DNA of 41,092 nt from Planctomycetota bacterium. GTDB lineage: Bacteria; Planctomycetota; Phycisphaerae; Phycisphaerales; SM1A02. The stretch's first letter is position 1, and each line of letters begins with the position of its first letter. The stretch is from assembly GCA_022566535.1 (NCBI GenBank), contig JADFIR010000029.1, forward strand, positions 1 through 41,092. The letters run 5' to 3'. Positions 1 through 9,048 of the stretch are shown piece after piece. The position numbers were made by a program, and so were the translations under genes. The notes under the pieces were generated by a model, which saw only the letters and a program-made list of their open reading frames with translations, had not been told where the DNA came from and made no database searches.

Positions 1-547
1 TGAACGGTTGGCGGCCGAACAGATCGGCGTGGCGCTGGGCGTGACCCTCATACCACCTCCAAAGCTCCTCGTGATCGGTGACCAGCCGCAGCTCGCCGAC
101 GACGTGCAGCACACGATGAAGCTCGCGAATCGATGAATCCTGGATCAGGCGGCGCTTGTGGTGGCGCTTCTTCGGCCAGGGATCGGAGAAATACAGGTGA
201 ATCACCGACGCCACATCGTCGGCACACCAAAAGCGAATGAACTGAGCGGCGTCGGCCCGCAGGATCATCACGTTGCTCAGCCCGCGGCGGTGCATACGGT
301 TGGCCGCATATCGGTAATACGCCAACGACCGCTCGATGCCCAGGTAGTTGACCTGCGGCCGAAGCGGCGCTTGTTGAACCAGGAACGTTCCCTTACCGGA
401 GCCTATCTCGATCTCCAAGCGGCGGTCGGGATGCGTAAACCAACGGCGAGGATCAAGTGGACCCTGCTCAAACGGCGGCAGGTCCGACGACTCGATCCCG
501 TAGCCTTCGGTGATGAGTTGCTTGCCACGCGAGACGCTCGAGTGCAT
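1..547 (-). CDS. trmB: tRNA (guanine-N7-)-methyltransferase, 3' part missing
   Basis: SAM-dependent methyltransferase that makes m7G in the variable loop of tRNA, in the cytoplasm. The first 182 codons are present and the C-terminus runs off the left edge. Visible family signatures are the SAM-binding loop EIEIGSGKGTFL and the TrmB hallmark SDPWPKKRHHKRRL. The start chosen is the ATG at 547; the next upstream in-frame codons soon reach a TGA. No Shine-Dalgarno precedes it, but a TACAAT hexamer ends 6 nt before the ATG, which suggests a leaderless transcript. It is the last of a run of minus-strand genes, about 140 nt from the hydrolase upstream. The identification is firm; the exact start is likely. 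Confidence 0.93.
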   Translation of the reverse strand, partial: MHSSVSRGKQLITEGYGIESSDLPPFEQGPLDPRRWFTHPDRRLEIEIGSGKGTFLVQQAPLRPQVNYLGIERSLAYYRYAANRMHRRGLSNVMILRADAAQFIRFWCADDVASVIHLYFSDPWPKKRHHKRRLIQDSSIRELHRVLHVVGELRLVTDHEELWRWYEGHAQRHADLFGRQPF

Positions 548-553
548 GGATGC

Positions 554-559
554 ATTGTA
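554..559 (-). promoter_or_regulatory. Putative -10 element of trmB (leaderless)
   Basis: TACAAT on the minus strand with 6 nt between it and the trmB ATG. The predicted transcription start falls at or next to the A of the start codon. No recognisable -35 is seen. This is an inference from hexamer and spacing only. Confidence 0.4.
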
Positions 560-602
560 GAGGCAGCGCGCTCATCGCTTCGTGATCGATGCCTACCCAG
601 AC

Positions 603-655
603 CTTCGTCGCGGACTCCTCAGGTCCGGCTTCGGGTCGCGGACTTCTCAGGTAGG
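603..655. repeat. Imperfect tandem direct repeat between trmB and the hydrolase
   Basis: Two units of about 28 nt follow each other. The 17-nt core TCGCGGACTCCTCAGGT (608-624) recurs at 636-652 with one mismatch, and both cores are preceded by CTTCG. It fills most of the 137-nt gap between trmB and the hydrolase stop. Function unknown. Confidence 0.5.
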
Positions 656-684
656 GCTTGGAGAGGGCGGATATTTGTCCGCGT

Positions 685-2481
685 CTATGAATCCATCACC
701 TTGCGCTTGATCCATTGCACGATGTCACGCAGGACTGTTTCGTCGAACGTGATCTCGATCGTGGCGTACTCGGCGATGGAGCCGGTGGTCGCCGGCTGGA
801 AGAGGTGGTTGAGCCCTTCATATCGCTTCGCCGTCACATCGCCGCCTGCTTCGGTGATTCTCTGTTCGATCACGTCCAAGTTCTGCTCGTGCCAGACCTG
901 AAGATCGAGCGTGCCGTTGCAGGCCAGGACCGGGCACTTGATTTCAGCCAAGGCAGGGCGCGGATCATAGGTCAGGAAGAACCGCATCCAGGGAGATGTA
1001 AGCTGATCCAACTGGGCTTCGATCAACTGCTCAGGTAGTTCTTCATCGTCGCTGACACCCATGGCCTTCATCTGGGCTTCGAGAACCGGTCGCATGGCCT
1101 CACGGAGGTCTTCGGCGGACGCGCCCTGGCGAACGAGCTGGAAGAACTGAGCTTGTTGCGCTAGGGCGGTTTGGATCGCTTGCTCCGGGGCCCCGCCTAC
1201 CTCCATCACAAGCTTCAACTGAACACGGAGCAGTTCGTCGCCGGGGACACCTGGGCCGGCCAGGAGCACGACAAAGGCGACGGCGGCGGTCAGGCCGGCC
1301 ACCATCGGCCCGACCATGGCCCCTTCGCTGTGGCCGATCAGACCAATACGCTCGGGATCGACACCATCTTGCGTCATGATGTAGTTGACTGCGGCCAATG
1401 CATCGGTGGCAAAGTCTTGCGTGGTTGCGATGGAGAACTCGCCCGTTGACTGGCCCGTGCCGCGATCGTCGTAGCGAAGCACGGCGATGTCGTGGCGGGT
1501 GAGGTAGTCGGCGATCACCAGGAACGGCTTGTGGCCCAAAAGAGTCTCGTCACGATCCTGCGGGCCCGAACCTGAGATCAGCACCGCGGCTGGATGGGGC
1601 CCCTTTCCGGCAGGAACGGTCAGTGTACCGGCGAGTCTGTGGCCGTCAGGATGCTCGATCGTCACCTCGCGCACCTCATAGGGATATGGCGGCTTGGGAT
1701 GCTGCGGGCGCTTGAGCTCGGAACCGACGTAGCCGTCGTTCCGGGCGAAGGCGATATCCATCACGATTCCGGCTTGCTTCATCGTGCCCGTGATCCGGCG
1801 CTCGGATTCGTCGAGTTCGACATTAATATGGGCCGGGGGGTAACCGGGCATGACGGCGGTGAAGGTCCGCCCCTCTCGCTTGAGGCCCGCCAGCACAAAG
1901 CCGCGCGTCATCTGCGCCGGAACGTCCACATGTCCGACCCAGTTGCCCCTTGGGGTCTGGGCGAAGGCGATGGTCATATCGAGCTTCTGGACGCGCACTT
2001 CAATCTGGCCGGCGAAAGCCATCGGCCGTGGTAGATCAACGACCTCCGGCACTCGTGCCAGCTCGAACTTGCCTTCGATCGGATCTCCGGTCGGCGGGTG
2101 CTGCGTGACCGTCCCGGTCCATCGCTGGCCGTCGTCGCTGACGTTGCCGGTCATGCGAGCCGTGCCGCCGATCTGACCCGGAACGGTGAGCTCGATATGG
2201 CCGTTGGTAATCGTGACGTCCTTGCACTGTGCACCTACTGCCACGAACGAAATGCTGGGTGGAACAACGATGCCGCGCGCCGACCAGCCGTCCTCATGGT
2301 CGTGCTTGATGCGGAAGACGCCATACCACCACTGATCCTCGACATGGAGATTGCCGACCCAGAGGCCCGCCGCGGGATGATCGTGATTGTACTCGAAGGA
2401 CTCGTCGAGAAACTTCACCTGCCCCAGCGCAGTCGAAGCCAAAGCCGCCGCGACGAAAATCGAGATTGCCAGTCGTCTCAT
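685..2481 (-). CDS. Secreted alpha/beta-hydrolase with two N-terminal beta domains
   Basis: Predicted exported serine hydrolase of 598 residues; substrate unknown. The start is the ATG at 2481, 6 nt after an AGGAGG (an ATG at 2484 is also possible); upstream in-frame ATGs lack such a site. A signal peptide (MRRLAISIFVAAALASTALG) comes first. Then come two related beta-rich segments of about 110-130 residues, each with W-x-G and ITGT/WTGT-type motifs. The C-terminal half is an alpha/beta-hydrolase: the oxyanion region ISGSGPQDRDE, nucleophile elbow GHSEG (S385), acid D526 in NGTLDLQV and H559 in GLNHLF. The catalytic triad is therefore complete. The N-terminal region is shared with the broken amidohydrolase just upstream on the same strand (137 nt away), so the two probably arose by domain shuffling and may act on related substrates. 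Confidence 0.85.
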   Translation of the reverse strand: MRRLAISIFVAAALASTALGQVKFLDESFEYNHDHPAAGLWVGNLHVEDQWWYGVFRIKHDHEDGWSARGIVVPPSISFVAVGAQCKDVTITNGHIELTVPGQIGGTARMTGNVSDDGQRWTGTVTQHPPTGDPIEGKFELARVPEVVDLPRPMAFAGQIEVRVQKLDMTIAFAQTPRGNWVGHVDVPAQMTRGFVLAGLKREGRTFTAVMPGYPPAHINVELDESERRITGTMKQAGIVMDIAFARNDGYVGSELKRPQHPKPPYPYEVREVTIEHPDGHRLAGTLTVPAGKGPHPAAVLISGSGPQDRDETLLGHKPFLVIADYLTRHDIAVLRYDDRGTGQSTGEFSIATTQDFATDALAAVNYIMTQDGVDPERIGLIGHSEGAMVGPMVAGLTAAVAFVVLLAGPGVPGDELLRVQLKLVMEVGGAPEQAIQTALAQQAQFFQLVRQGASAEDLREAMRPVLEAQMKAMGVSDDEELPEQLIEAQLDQLTSPWMRFFLTYDPRPALAEIKCPVLACNGTLDLQVWHEQNLDVIEQRITEAGGDVTAKRYEGLNHLFQPATTGSIAEYATIEITFDETVLRDIVQWIKRKVMDS

Positions 2482-2618
2482 CATGCGCCTCCTGTTCATT
2501 GGCGATAGTAGCGCATCAACACGCGGCATTGTGCTGCGGCGCCTGTCAAGCATCATTGCGGTTGCAGGACGCCCGCTGTTGACCGGTTTCGCGGCTCGGG
2601 GGACATGCCAGCCCTTGG

Positions 2619-4664
2619 TCAGTCGCTCGCCGCGGCGGGATGATGCAAACGACCATCATGAATCACCATCACAATGCGTCTGGTATTGGAGATGTTTTCC
2701 AGCGGGTTGCCGTCGAGAACGACGAGGTTGGCAATCTTGCCCGCATCGACCGAGCCAAGCAGCTCGCCGAACCCCAGAATCTTCGCCGAGCTGAGAGTCG
2801 CAATCTGGAGGGCCTGCAGGGGCGACGCGCCGCCGAATTCAACGAGGATTTCCATTTCGCGGTGAACGGACTCGCCGGGCACGACGCCGTCGATCGGGAA
2901 GTCCGTGCCCACACCGACCAAACCTCCGATATCGTGCAGGTAGACGGCAAGGTGCGCGGCCTTGCGCTGCGACTGACGCAATTGCAATTTGACTGTCTCG
3001 TCGCCAAGGGGCACGCCATCGTGAGCGCCACTGTTCATGATTGCTTCACTGACGACGAGCGTGGGCACCCAGGCGGTCGCATTGGCCTTGAAGGCCCGCA
3101 TGAGCTGCCTGCATTTACAGTCGTCGGCATTGGCCCACCGCCAGGCTGTTCGAGCACCAAGCTCCACTGGTTGATTCGCCAGCTCTACGCCATCCTGCAA
3201 ACAGGACAAGGGAATGCTCACCGTATGTTCGATCGAAGCAATGCCGATCTGGGACGCTTCCAGCGGCGGTACGTCTTCGGTGTGCCCGCAGACGTTCATG
3301 CCGTATTCTGCGGCGGTGTCAACGATCACTCACAACGAATCGGCGTCCATCTTGTTGTAGACCTTGATCCACCGATTCCCCAGCAGCGCTTCTTTGTGGA
3401 CCCACCCTCTCACCGTTGCTGGATCGCCGAATCCGTAAGACGTGCGCTGCTTCTGTTTCTCGAATATCGAGCTGGCGGGAACGATTGTGGGACCGAGCAA
3501 GGTGGCGGCATTGATCCGTGCCGCCCAACCCAGCGCCCCTTCGCTCGTGACTGGTAAGCCGCGGATTGTCGTGACGCCGGATTCGAGTAGGTCCTGTAGT
3601 GTCGCCTCGGCGCCCTCAACACCAGCGAAGCGCGGGCTCTTCGGCGTCACATGTGCGTGGAGGTCGAAAAAGCCGGGCACTACGAACGCACCGGAAATGT
3701 CGACCACGCGCGTACCCTCGGGGGGAGGATCACTGCTGATACCGCGAATCAGATCACCGGCGATGACAATCGTAGCGTTGCGATGAATCTCGCCGGTGAC
3801 GACATCAATGACGTTGCCTCCCACCAGCGCCCAAGGTTCCTCGGTATGCCGTCTGATCAGCCACGATGACCTGACCCACTGAGGCAGTTGGACAACGGGT
3901 GGTGCTTGAGCCTGTTCAACAATATCGCTGCGCGCAAGATCAAATGACAGCTCGATTCCGCGCTGATGGAACTTGCCGACAAGATGCGCTTGTTGTGCGT
4001 CGAGTATGGCCTCAATCTGGGCCGGTTGCCTCCCCAATGGCACCTCAGCCCGGATTGAGTTTCCATCTGCAGTGAGGTTCACGATCGGATAGGCCACCAA
4101 GCCAAGGCGCGGCAGATCGATTTGTCCAACCCAGTTCCCGGCAGGCGTCTCGGCCAGCACGATAGCAATCTCCAATCCAATACCCAGCCCACTCCGAGCA
4201 GTTCCGCTGAATCGCATCGGGTTGTCTAGATCGATCGGCCGTGGAACTCGCCGGAGATTGAACGAACCACGCTCTGCGCCGGCATCACCGTCGTCACGTG
4301 GCGTAAGCGATCCGGTGAGCCGCTGGCCGTCTTCGCTCACGATACCGTCAAAAACCAGCGGATCGTCACCTGCCACAAGCACGAACCGTACCGATCGTCC
4401 TTCGATTACAACGTCTTCGCACGGTGCGTTGCGAGCGGAGAGCGCGAGAGCTGTAACCGCGACCTCCGAACGCGTGTCGTGTGTTTGCTGGATCAGGATC
4501 TCTGCGAAGGTGGCGGGCGTGGATTCTCGCTGGATCGTGCCGAGCCAACGGCCCGAGGCTGGATGATCACGGTCGTACTCGAACGTCTCGTCGAGAAACT
4601 CCACCTGCCCCAGCGCCGGCGTACAAGTCAGCAACGCGACGATGAGCCTTCGATTCCTGCGCAT
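2619..4664 (-). pseudogene. Secreted amidohydrolase interrupted by an in-frame TGA
   Basis: Would-be 681-codon metal-dependent amidohydrolase (imidazolonepropionase/prolidase-like group). The start at 4664 lies 7 nt after AGGAG and opens a signal peptide (MRRNRRLIVALLTCTPALGQ). Residues about 20-270 match the two N-terminal beta domains of the downstream alpha/beta-hydrolase. The amidohydrolase barrel follows: H336-x-H338 in DLHAHV and the lysine in WIKVYNK lie before the stop; VCGHTED, SIEHTV and GVGTDFP supply the remaining metal ligands after it. Codon 445 (3330-3332) is TGA, flanked by DADSL and VIVDTAAEYG in the same frame with no shift. A CGA-to-TGA change would explain it. Translation of the first part alone lacks half the metal site, so the product is probably inactive unless the stop is read through or is a sequence error. 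Confidence 0.82.
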
Positions 4665-4740
4665 CTCATGACTCCTGCGGATGACCGCCGGATCATCCTT
4701 GTTCCGATTTCGTGCGTGGTGATATTGGCACAATCCGTCG

Positions 4741-5139
4741 TTACCGGGACAGGTCAGCCGCAGCCGCTTCCGCGGGCGAGTATTCGACCAGCTCGGCGAT
4801 GCCGTTGTGGGCGTCGCAGATAACGACCTTGGGACGGTGGCTCTTCATTTCCTGGGCGGTCATCTGTGCAAACGACATGATCAGGACGCGGTGGCCTACT
4901 GCGGTCAGCTTCGCCGCCGCCCCATTGACTTTGATCTCTCCGGAGCCGCGATCACCCTGGAAGATGTAGCTCTCGAAGCGGTTGCCGTTGGTGCAGTCCG
5001 CGATGAGGACCTTCTCGTTCACGGCCATGCCGGTGGCCTCCAGCAGCACCGGGTCGATGGTGATGGACCCCATATATTCGGGATCGCTGTGCGTCACTAC
5101 GGCTTGATGAATCTTGGCAAAGAGGACTTCGCGAAGCAT
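4741..5139 (-). CDS. panD: Aspartate 1-decarboxylase
   Basis: Pyruvoyl enzyme that converts L-aspartate to beta-alanine for pantothenate and CoA synthesis; cytoplasmic. The 132-residue length is normal. The self-cleavage site G24-S25 is in EYMGSITID, and the conserved TNGNRFESY and VNGAAA segments are present. Cleavage at G24-S25 would give the pyruvoyl group on the alpha chain. It lies 36 nt downstream of rsfS on the same strand, so it is probably cotranscribed with hppA-rsfS. The pantothenate partner panB begins at the other end of this window, so the two genes are not in one operon here. Confidence 0.96.
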   Translation of the reverse strand: MLREVLFAKIHQAVVTHSDPEYMGSITIDPVLLEATGMAVNEKVLIADCTNGNRFESYIFQGDRGSGEIKVNGAAAKLTAVGHRVLIMSFAQMTAQEMKSHRPKVVICDAHNGIAELVEYSPAEAAAADLSR

Positions 5140-5175
5140 GGTTGAACTCGGGTAAGGCGTCAGAACATCAGGGGA

Positions 5176-5580
5176 TCAAGGCCTTGAGGCCTCGGTGCCG
5201 TCTTTCTCCCGTTGCCAGTCGACGAGCTGGGCGTCAGACCACAGGCCCTCTAGATCGTAGTACGCCCGCTGGTTTGGTTCGAACAGGTGGGCGACGAGAT
5301 CAACAAAATCAATGACGATCCACGTCAGAGCATTGTCAGCACTGGACCGGAACATGGGATTGTCGCGGTCCTGCCCAAGGTCCGCCAGCTCCTCAGCGAC
5401 GGACTTCATCTGCCGATCGCTCGTGCCCGAGCCGATGAGCACGTAGTCGCAGACCTGGCTGAGGCCGGTCACATCGAGCAGCTGTACGTCTTCACAATGC
5501 CGATCCGCCAGCAGCTGCGCCGCCTCGATGCAAAAGCGGCGCAGCCGCTGCTGGTCGCTCGTGGACGGGACGCACATCAT
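5176..5580 (-). CDS. rsfS: Ribosomal silencing factor RsfS (Iojap family)
   Basis: Binds uL14 on the large ribosomal subunit and blocks subunit joining when nutrients are short. At 134 residues it is typical in length. The family pattern is clear: the DVTGLSQVCDYVLIGSGTS strand-helix region, RQMKSVAEEL, and the C-terminal WIVIDFVDLVAHLFEPNQR followed by YYDLEGLW. The start at 5580 is 4 nt after the hppA stop (a second ATG follows directly), so translation is probably coupled to hppA. No strong Shine-Dalgarno is seen. Confidence 0.95.
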   Translation of the reverse strand: MMCVPSTSDQQRLRRFCIEAAQLLADRHCEDVQLLDVTGLSQVCDYVLIGSGTSDRQMKSVAEELADLGQDRDNPMFRSSADNALTWIVIDFVDLVAHLFEPNQRAYYDLEGLWSDAQLVDWQREKDGTEASRP

Positions 5581-5584
5581 CAGG

Positions 5585-8143
5585 TCACCCCAGGCCGATC
5601 CACCCTGAGATCATTGGCGAGAACTTGACGATCAGGCCGGCGAAGACCACTGAAACGATCGCGATGAGCTTGATGAGGATATTCAGGGACGGGCCTGATG
5701 TGTCTTTGAAGGGATCGCCGACGGTGTCACCTACGACGCTGGCCTTGTGGGCGTCCGAGCCCTTGCCGCCGAGGTTGCCCTTTTCAATCCACTTCTTGGC
5801 GTTGTCCCAGGCCCCGCCGGCATTGGCCATGAAAATGGCCACGGCAAACCCGCTGGTCAGCCCGCCGACCAGCAAACCCATCACGCCGCCGACACCGAGG
5901 ATCAGACCGACCACGATCGGCACAATGATGGCCAACAGCGACGGGACGATCATCTCCCGCTGCGCCCCAGCGGTCGAGATCTTCACGCACTCGGCGTAGT
6001 CCGGGTACTGATGGCCCTGGACATCGACCTTGATCGGCCAAGTGGTGGGGTCGGCAATGTCCGCTTCGCTCATGCCCTGCTTCCTGAAGGCATCGCGCAT
6101 GATGGCGAACTGACGCCTCGCCTCGTTCATCATGCGATACGCGGCCCGGCCGACCGCTTGCATCGTCATCGCGCAGAACACGAACGCCAGCAGCACGCCG
6201 AGAAATATCCCGCCGAGCACCCGCGGGTTCATCAGCGAGACGTCGTAGAACGCGAGGACCTGCTCAATTCTCGCCCGATCGGCCGGGGCTATTTGGACGG
6301 TGTATCCGCCCAGTTCGACCGCGAAGGTGTTGGTCATCTCATCGAGATCGCTGTCAAAGGCGAATATCTGGCCGACCGGGACGGACTCGCTCAGCGCCAA
6401 TCGCATCTTGCCGGTGGCCAGGAGCAGGCCGCCGAAGACTCCTTGATCCTCGTCTCGGCTGGCGATCGTGAACAGCCCGGACCCGCGGTACTGCGCCACA
6501 TACGCGCTGGTGTGTCCGTCCAGCAGCGCCGCGGCGTCAGTCCCATCCTTGAGCTGCCGGTTAAGATTATATTGCACCACGGAGATATACGCGGCCAACA
6601 GCGCCAGAGCGGTCAGCGCCGCCGAGCCGATGGCGAAGCCTTTGCCGGTGGCGGCGGTGGTGTTGCCCAGCGCGTCGAGCATGTCGGTGCGCTCGCGTAC
6701 GAACGGCGGTTGATTGGTCATCTGGGCGTTGCCGCCGGCGTTGTCCGCGATCGGGCCATAAGCGTCCGTGGCCAGCGTAATGCCGAGGGTGGAGAGCATC
6801 CCGACGGCCGCGATCCCCACGCCATACAGGCCCAGCAGGAAGTTCTGCCCGCCGCCGGCGAAGTTGAACGCGCAGATTATCGCCACGACGATCGTTACAA
6901 TCGGCACCCAGGTGGAAATCATGCCGACCGAAATGCCGGAGATGATCACCGTTGCCGGTCCGGTCTGGGTCTGCTGGGAGATCAACTGCGTCGGTTTGTG
7001 CTCGTAGCTGGTGTAGTATTCGGTGGACCAGGCGATGACCAGACCCGCCGCCAGGCCGGTGACGATTGATCCCCACAGGCGCAGACCCGCGATGCCGAAT
7101 CCCGTCAGCGGCTGAACATCTCTCAGCAGGACGTAGAACAGCCCGGCGGCGGCGATGGCGATGATGCCCGAGGCGGTCCACACGCCCAGGTGCAGGCTCT
7201 TGAGCAGTTGGCTGAACGAGGCGCCTTCTTTGGCTCGCACGACGCCGATGCCCACAAGCGAGGCGATGATGCCGACACCGGCCAGGGCCATTGGCGCCAC
7301 AGCGAGTTTGACGGCCAACGAGTCGGCCTGGTCCCCGCTGGCCAGGCTGAATGCCGACGCTGCCCCCAAGGCCATCGAGGCCAAGATTGACCCGTAATAA
7401 CTTTCGTACAGATCGGCCCCCATCCCCGCGACGTCGCCGACGTTGTCGCCCACGTTGTCCGCGATGGTGGCGGGGTTGCGCGGATCGTCTTCAGGAATAC
7501 CGGCTTCGACCTTACCGACGAGGTCTGCTCCCACATCAGCGGCCTTGGTGAAGATGCCCCCGCCGACGCGGGCGAACAGCGCCTGGGTCGAAGCGCCCAT
7601 GCCATAGCTCAACATGATGGTGGTGATGTCCACCATCGTCATTGATTCCGGGGCGAAGGCATTCCATAGCCCGAACCACACCGACACATCCAACAGGGCG
7701 AAGCCGACCACGACCAGGCCCATGACCGCTCCCGCCCGGAAGGCGACGGTCAGCCCTTCGTTGAGCGATTGCTTGGCGGCAAAGGCAGTCCGGGCCGATG
7801 CGTGGGTCGCCATCCTCATCCCGAACCACCCGCAAGTGCCCGAAAACAGGCACGCAAACAGCACACCGACCGGCGTCATCAAACTCTGAATGCCCGTGAT
7901 TCCCAACAAGACGAGGATGGCCAGCAGCACCACGAATACCGCAGCGACGACCTTGTACTGTCGCTTCAGATAGGCCATCGCTCCATCGCGGACCGCTTGG
8001 GCGATCTCGATCATCTGAGGCTCGCCTTCGGAATAGGACATGACCTTTCGGCTGAACCAGAAGGCGGCGGCCAGCGCTGCCAGAGCGCTGGCGGGGGCAA
8101 TGAAATACAGGCTAGGCAGGCTGGCGAGCGTAACGACGTTCAC
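5585..8143 (-). CDS. hppA: Membrane-bound ion-pumping pyrophosphatase
   Basis: Integral membrane enzyme that couples pyrophosphate hydrolysis to H+ or Na+ transport. The GTG start at 8143 follows a GGAGAAGG site by 6 nt and gives 852 residues; the open frame extends further upstream but lacks such a site. Substrate-binding motifs are intact: DVGADLVGKVEAGIPEDD, DNVGDNVGDVAGMGADL and the C-terminal VVGDTVGDPFKDTSGPS. GNTTAATGKGFAIGSA has Ala where K+-independent enzymes have Lys, so it belongs to the K+-dependent group, many of which pump Na+; the ion itself cannot be settled here. It is longer than usual because of an extra segment of roughly 107 residues (about 6245-6565) in a loop between transmembrane helices. 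It heads the hppA-rsfS-panD group. Confidence 0.95.
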   Translation of the reverse strand: MNVVTLASLPSLYFIAPASALAALAAAFWFSRKVMSYSEGEPQMIEIAQAVRDGAMAYLKRQYKVVAAVFVVLLAILVLLGITGIQSLMTPVGVLFACLFSGTCGWFGMRMATHASARTAFAAKQSLNEGLTVAFRAGAVMGLVVVGFALLDVSVWFGLWNAFAPESMTMVDITTIMLSYGMGASTQALFARVGGGIFTKAADVGADLVGKVEAGIPEDDPRNPATIADNVGDNVGDVAGMGADLYESYYGSILASMALGAASAFSLASGDQADSLAVKLAVAPMALAGVGIIASLVGIGVVRAKEGASFSQLLKSLHLGVWTASGIIAIAAAGLFYVLLRDVQPLTGFGIAGLRLWGSIVTGLAAGLVIAWSTEYYTSYEHKPTQLISQQTQTGPATVIISGISVGMISTWVPIVTIVVAIICAFNFAGGGQNFLLGLYGVGIAAVGMLSTLGITLATDAYGPIADNAGGNAQMTNQPPFVRERTDMLDALGNTTAATGKGFAIGSAALTALALLAAYISVVQYNLNRQLKDGTDAAALLDGHTSAYVAQYRGSGLFTIASRDEDQGVFGGLLLATGKMRLALSESVPVGQIFAFDSDLDEMTNTFAVELGGYTVQIAPADRARIEQVLAFYDVSLMNPRVLGGIFLGVLLAFVFCAMTMQAVGRAAYRMMNEARRQFAIMRDAFRKQGMSEADIADPTTWPIKVDVQGHQYPDYAECVKISTAGAQREMIVPSLLAIIVPIVVGLILGVGGVMGLLVGGLTSGFAVAIFMANAGGAWDNAKKWIEKGNLGGKGSDAHKASVVGDTVGDPFKDTSGPSLNILIKLIAIVSVVFAGLIVKFSPMISGWIGLG

Positions 8144-8365
8144 GTTGAACCTTCTCCGGGCACACCGCCCGACCGCGGCGGCGTTCAGGGTTTCGGGAGC
8201 TTGCGACGATGCTCGGATCCCCGGCGTGCAACCGAAGAATCCAGGCCGGCCATCGACGACCGCCGGTACGATAGCGGGAACCCAATGAGTTTGCAGGCTG
8301 GCAAGATGATCTCGGCGGCGGTTCGGGCCCCGCCGCAAGACCGGCAGGCCGGGGCTCGACAGTTC

Positions 8366-8593
8366 CTATCTTCTTCCGTACTTTCTGGGCGGCCGGAGCT
8401 GCCTGGGCTGTTCAGCCCGAATCGCGCGCTGGATCGATTTGCGCATGGCGCGCCGACGGCGCTCCGACGGTTTCTCGAAGTACTGCCGGCGCTTGATCTC
8501 CTTGGTCAGGCCCTCCTTTTCACACAGCTTCTTGAACCGGCGGAGCATCTGCTCCACCGACTCACCTCCGCGGGCCTTGATGCGTATAGCCAT
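8366..8593 (-). CDS. rpsU: 30S ribosomal protein bS21
   Basis: Small-subunit protein of 75 residues. The family core is plain: GGESVEQMLRRFKKLCEKEG, TKEIKRRQYFEKPSERRRR and a basic tail ending KYGRR. The ATG at 8593 starts MAIRIKARGGES; the open frame continues 45 codons upstream, but that part does not resemble bS21. A weak AAGG lies 9-10 nt before the start. It sits 222 nt upstream of hppA on the same strand. Confidence 0.93.
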   Translation of the reverse strand: MAIRIKARGGESVEQMLRRFKKLCEKEGLTKEIKRRQYFEKPSERRRRAMRKSIQRAIRAEQPRQLRPPRKYGRR

Positions 8594-9048
8594 GGGACGG
8601 GCGCCTTGCTCCAGCCAAATCAACGCACCATTAGATCGAAAACCATCCGTCTTGGCAAGCCCCCAGCCAAGGCCCAATCGATCACCTGCCGCCACATCGA
8701 GCGGAGGGCTCTCACGAGGCACCCTCATTCAGCGGGTGAAGCACCGTGCATGACCCTCGGCCGGCGACCCGCTCGCGTCGGGGTAGGTGGCGGCGATCAC
8801 GCAAACATGGCAGACCGCCTCGCTCAATGAGACCAGATGGACCACGCGCAGCGATCACCCTCGAGGCCGGCACGCCCTGGAATATCGGAACCGCCTGACT
8901 CACGATCGGCAAGGGCCCGTCGCCCGCGTAAGCCCACCAGATTCCCCGACTGATGATTCTTCGCAGATAACTGGGCCAAACCGGCTGATCTCGTGGGCCG
9001 CTCCGGGCGATAACTATTCCAGGAATCTCAGGCCAAGGAGCCGCTGGT
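8594..9048. other. 455-nt gap with no recognised feature
   Basis: Divergent intergenic region between rpsU and the coiled-coil gene. It should hold both promoters, but I see no convincing -10/-35 pair, tRNA or structured RNA. Open frames that cross it do not resemble proteins. Confidence 0.5.

Noticed and set aside
3330-3332. Selenocysteine insertion at the in-frame TGA of the amidohydrolase
   Set aside because: The position corresponds to an ordinary helix residue, not to a catalytic Cys, and I see no convincing SECIS-like hairpin at the usual distance after the TGA.
5747-7069. 440-codon plus-strand open frame opposite hppA
   Set aside because: His/Arg/Gly-rich antisense shadow of a conserved membrane protein gene.
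8319-8347. GC-rich hairpin downstream of rpsU as a terminator
   Set aside because: Stem is interrupted and no T-run follows on either strand.
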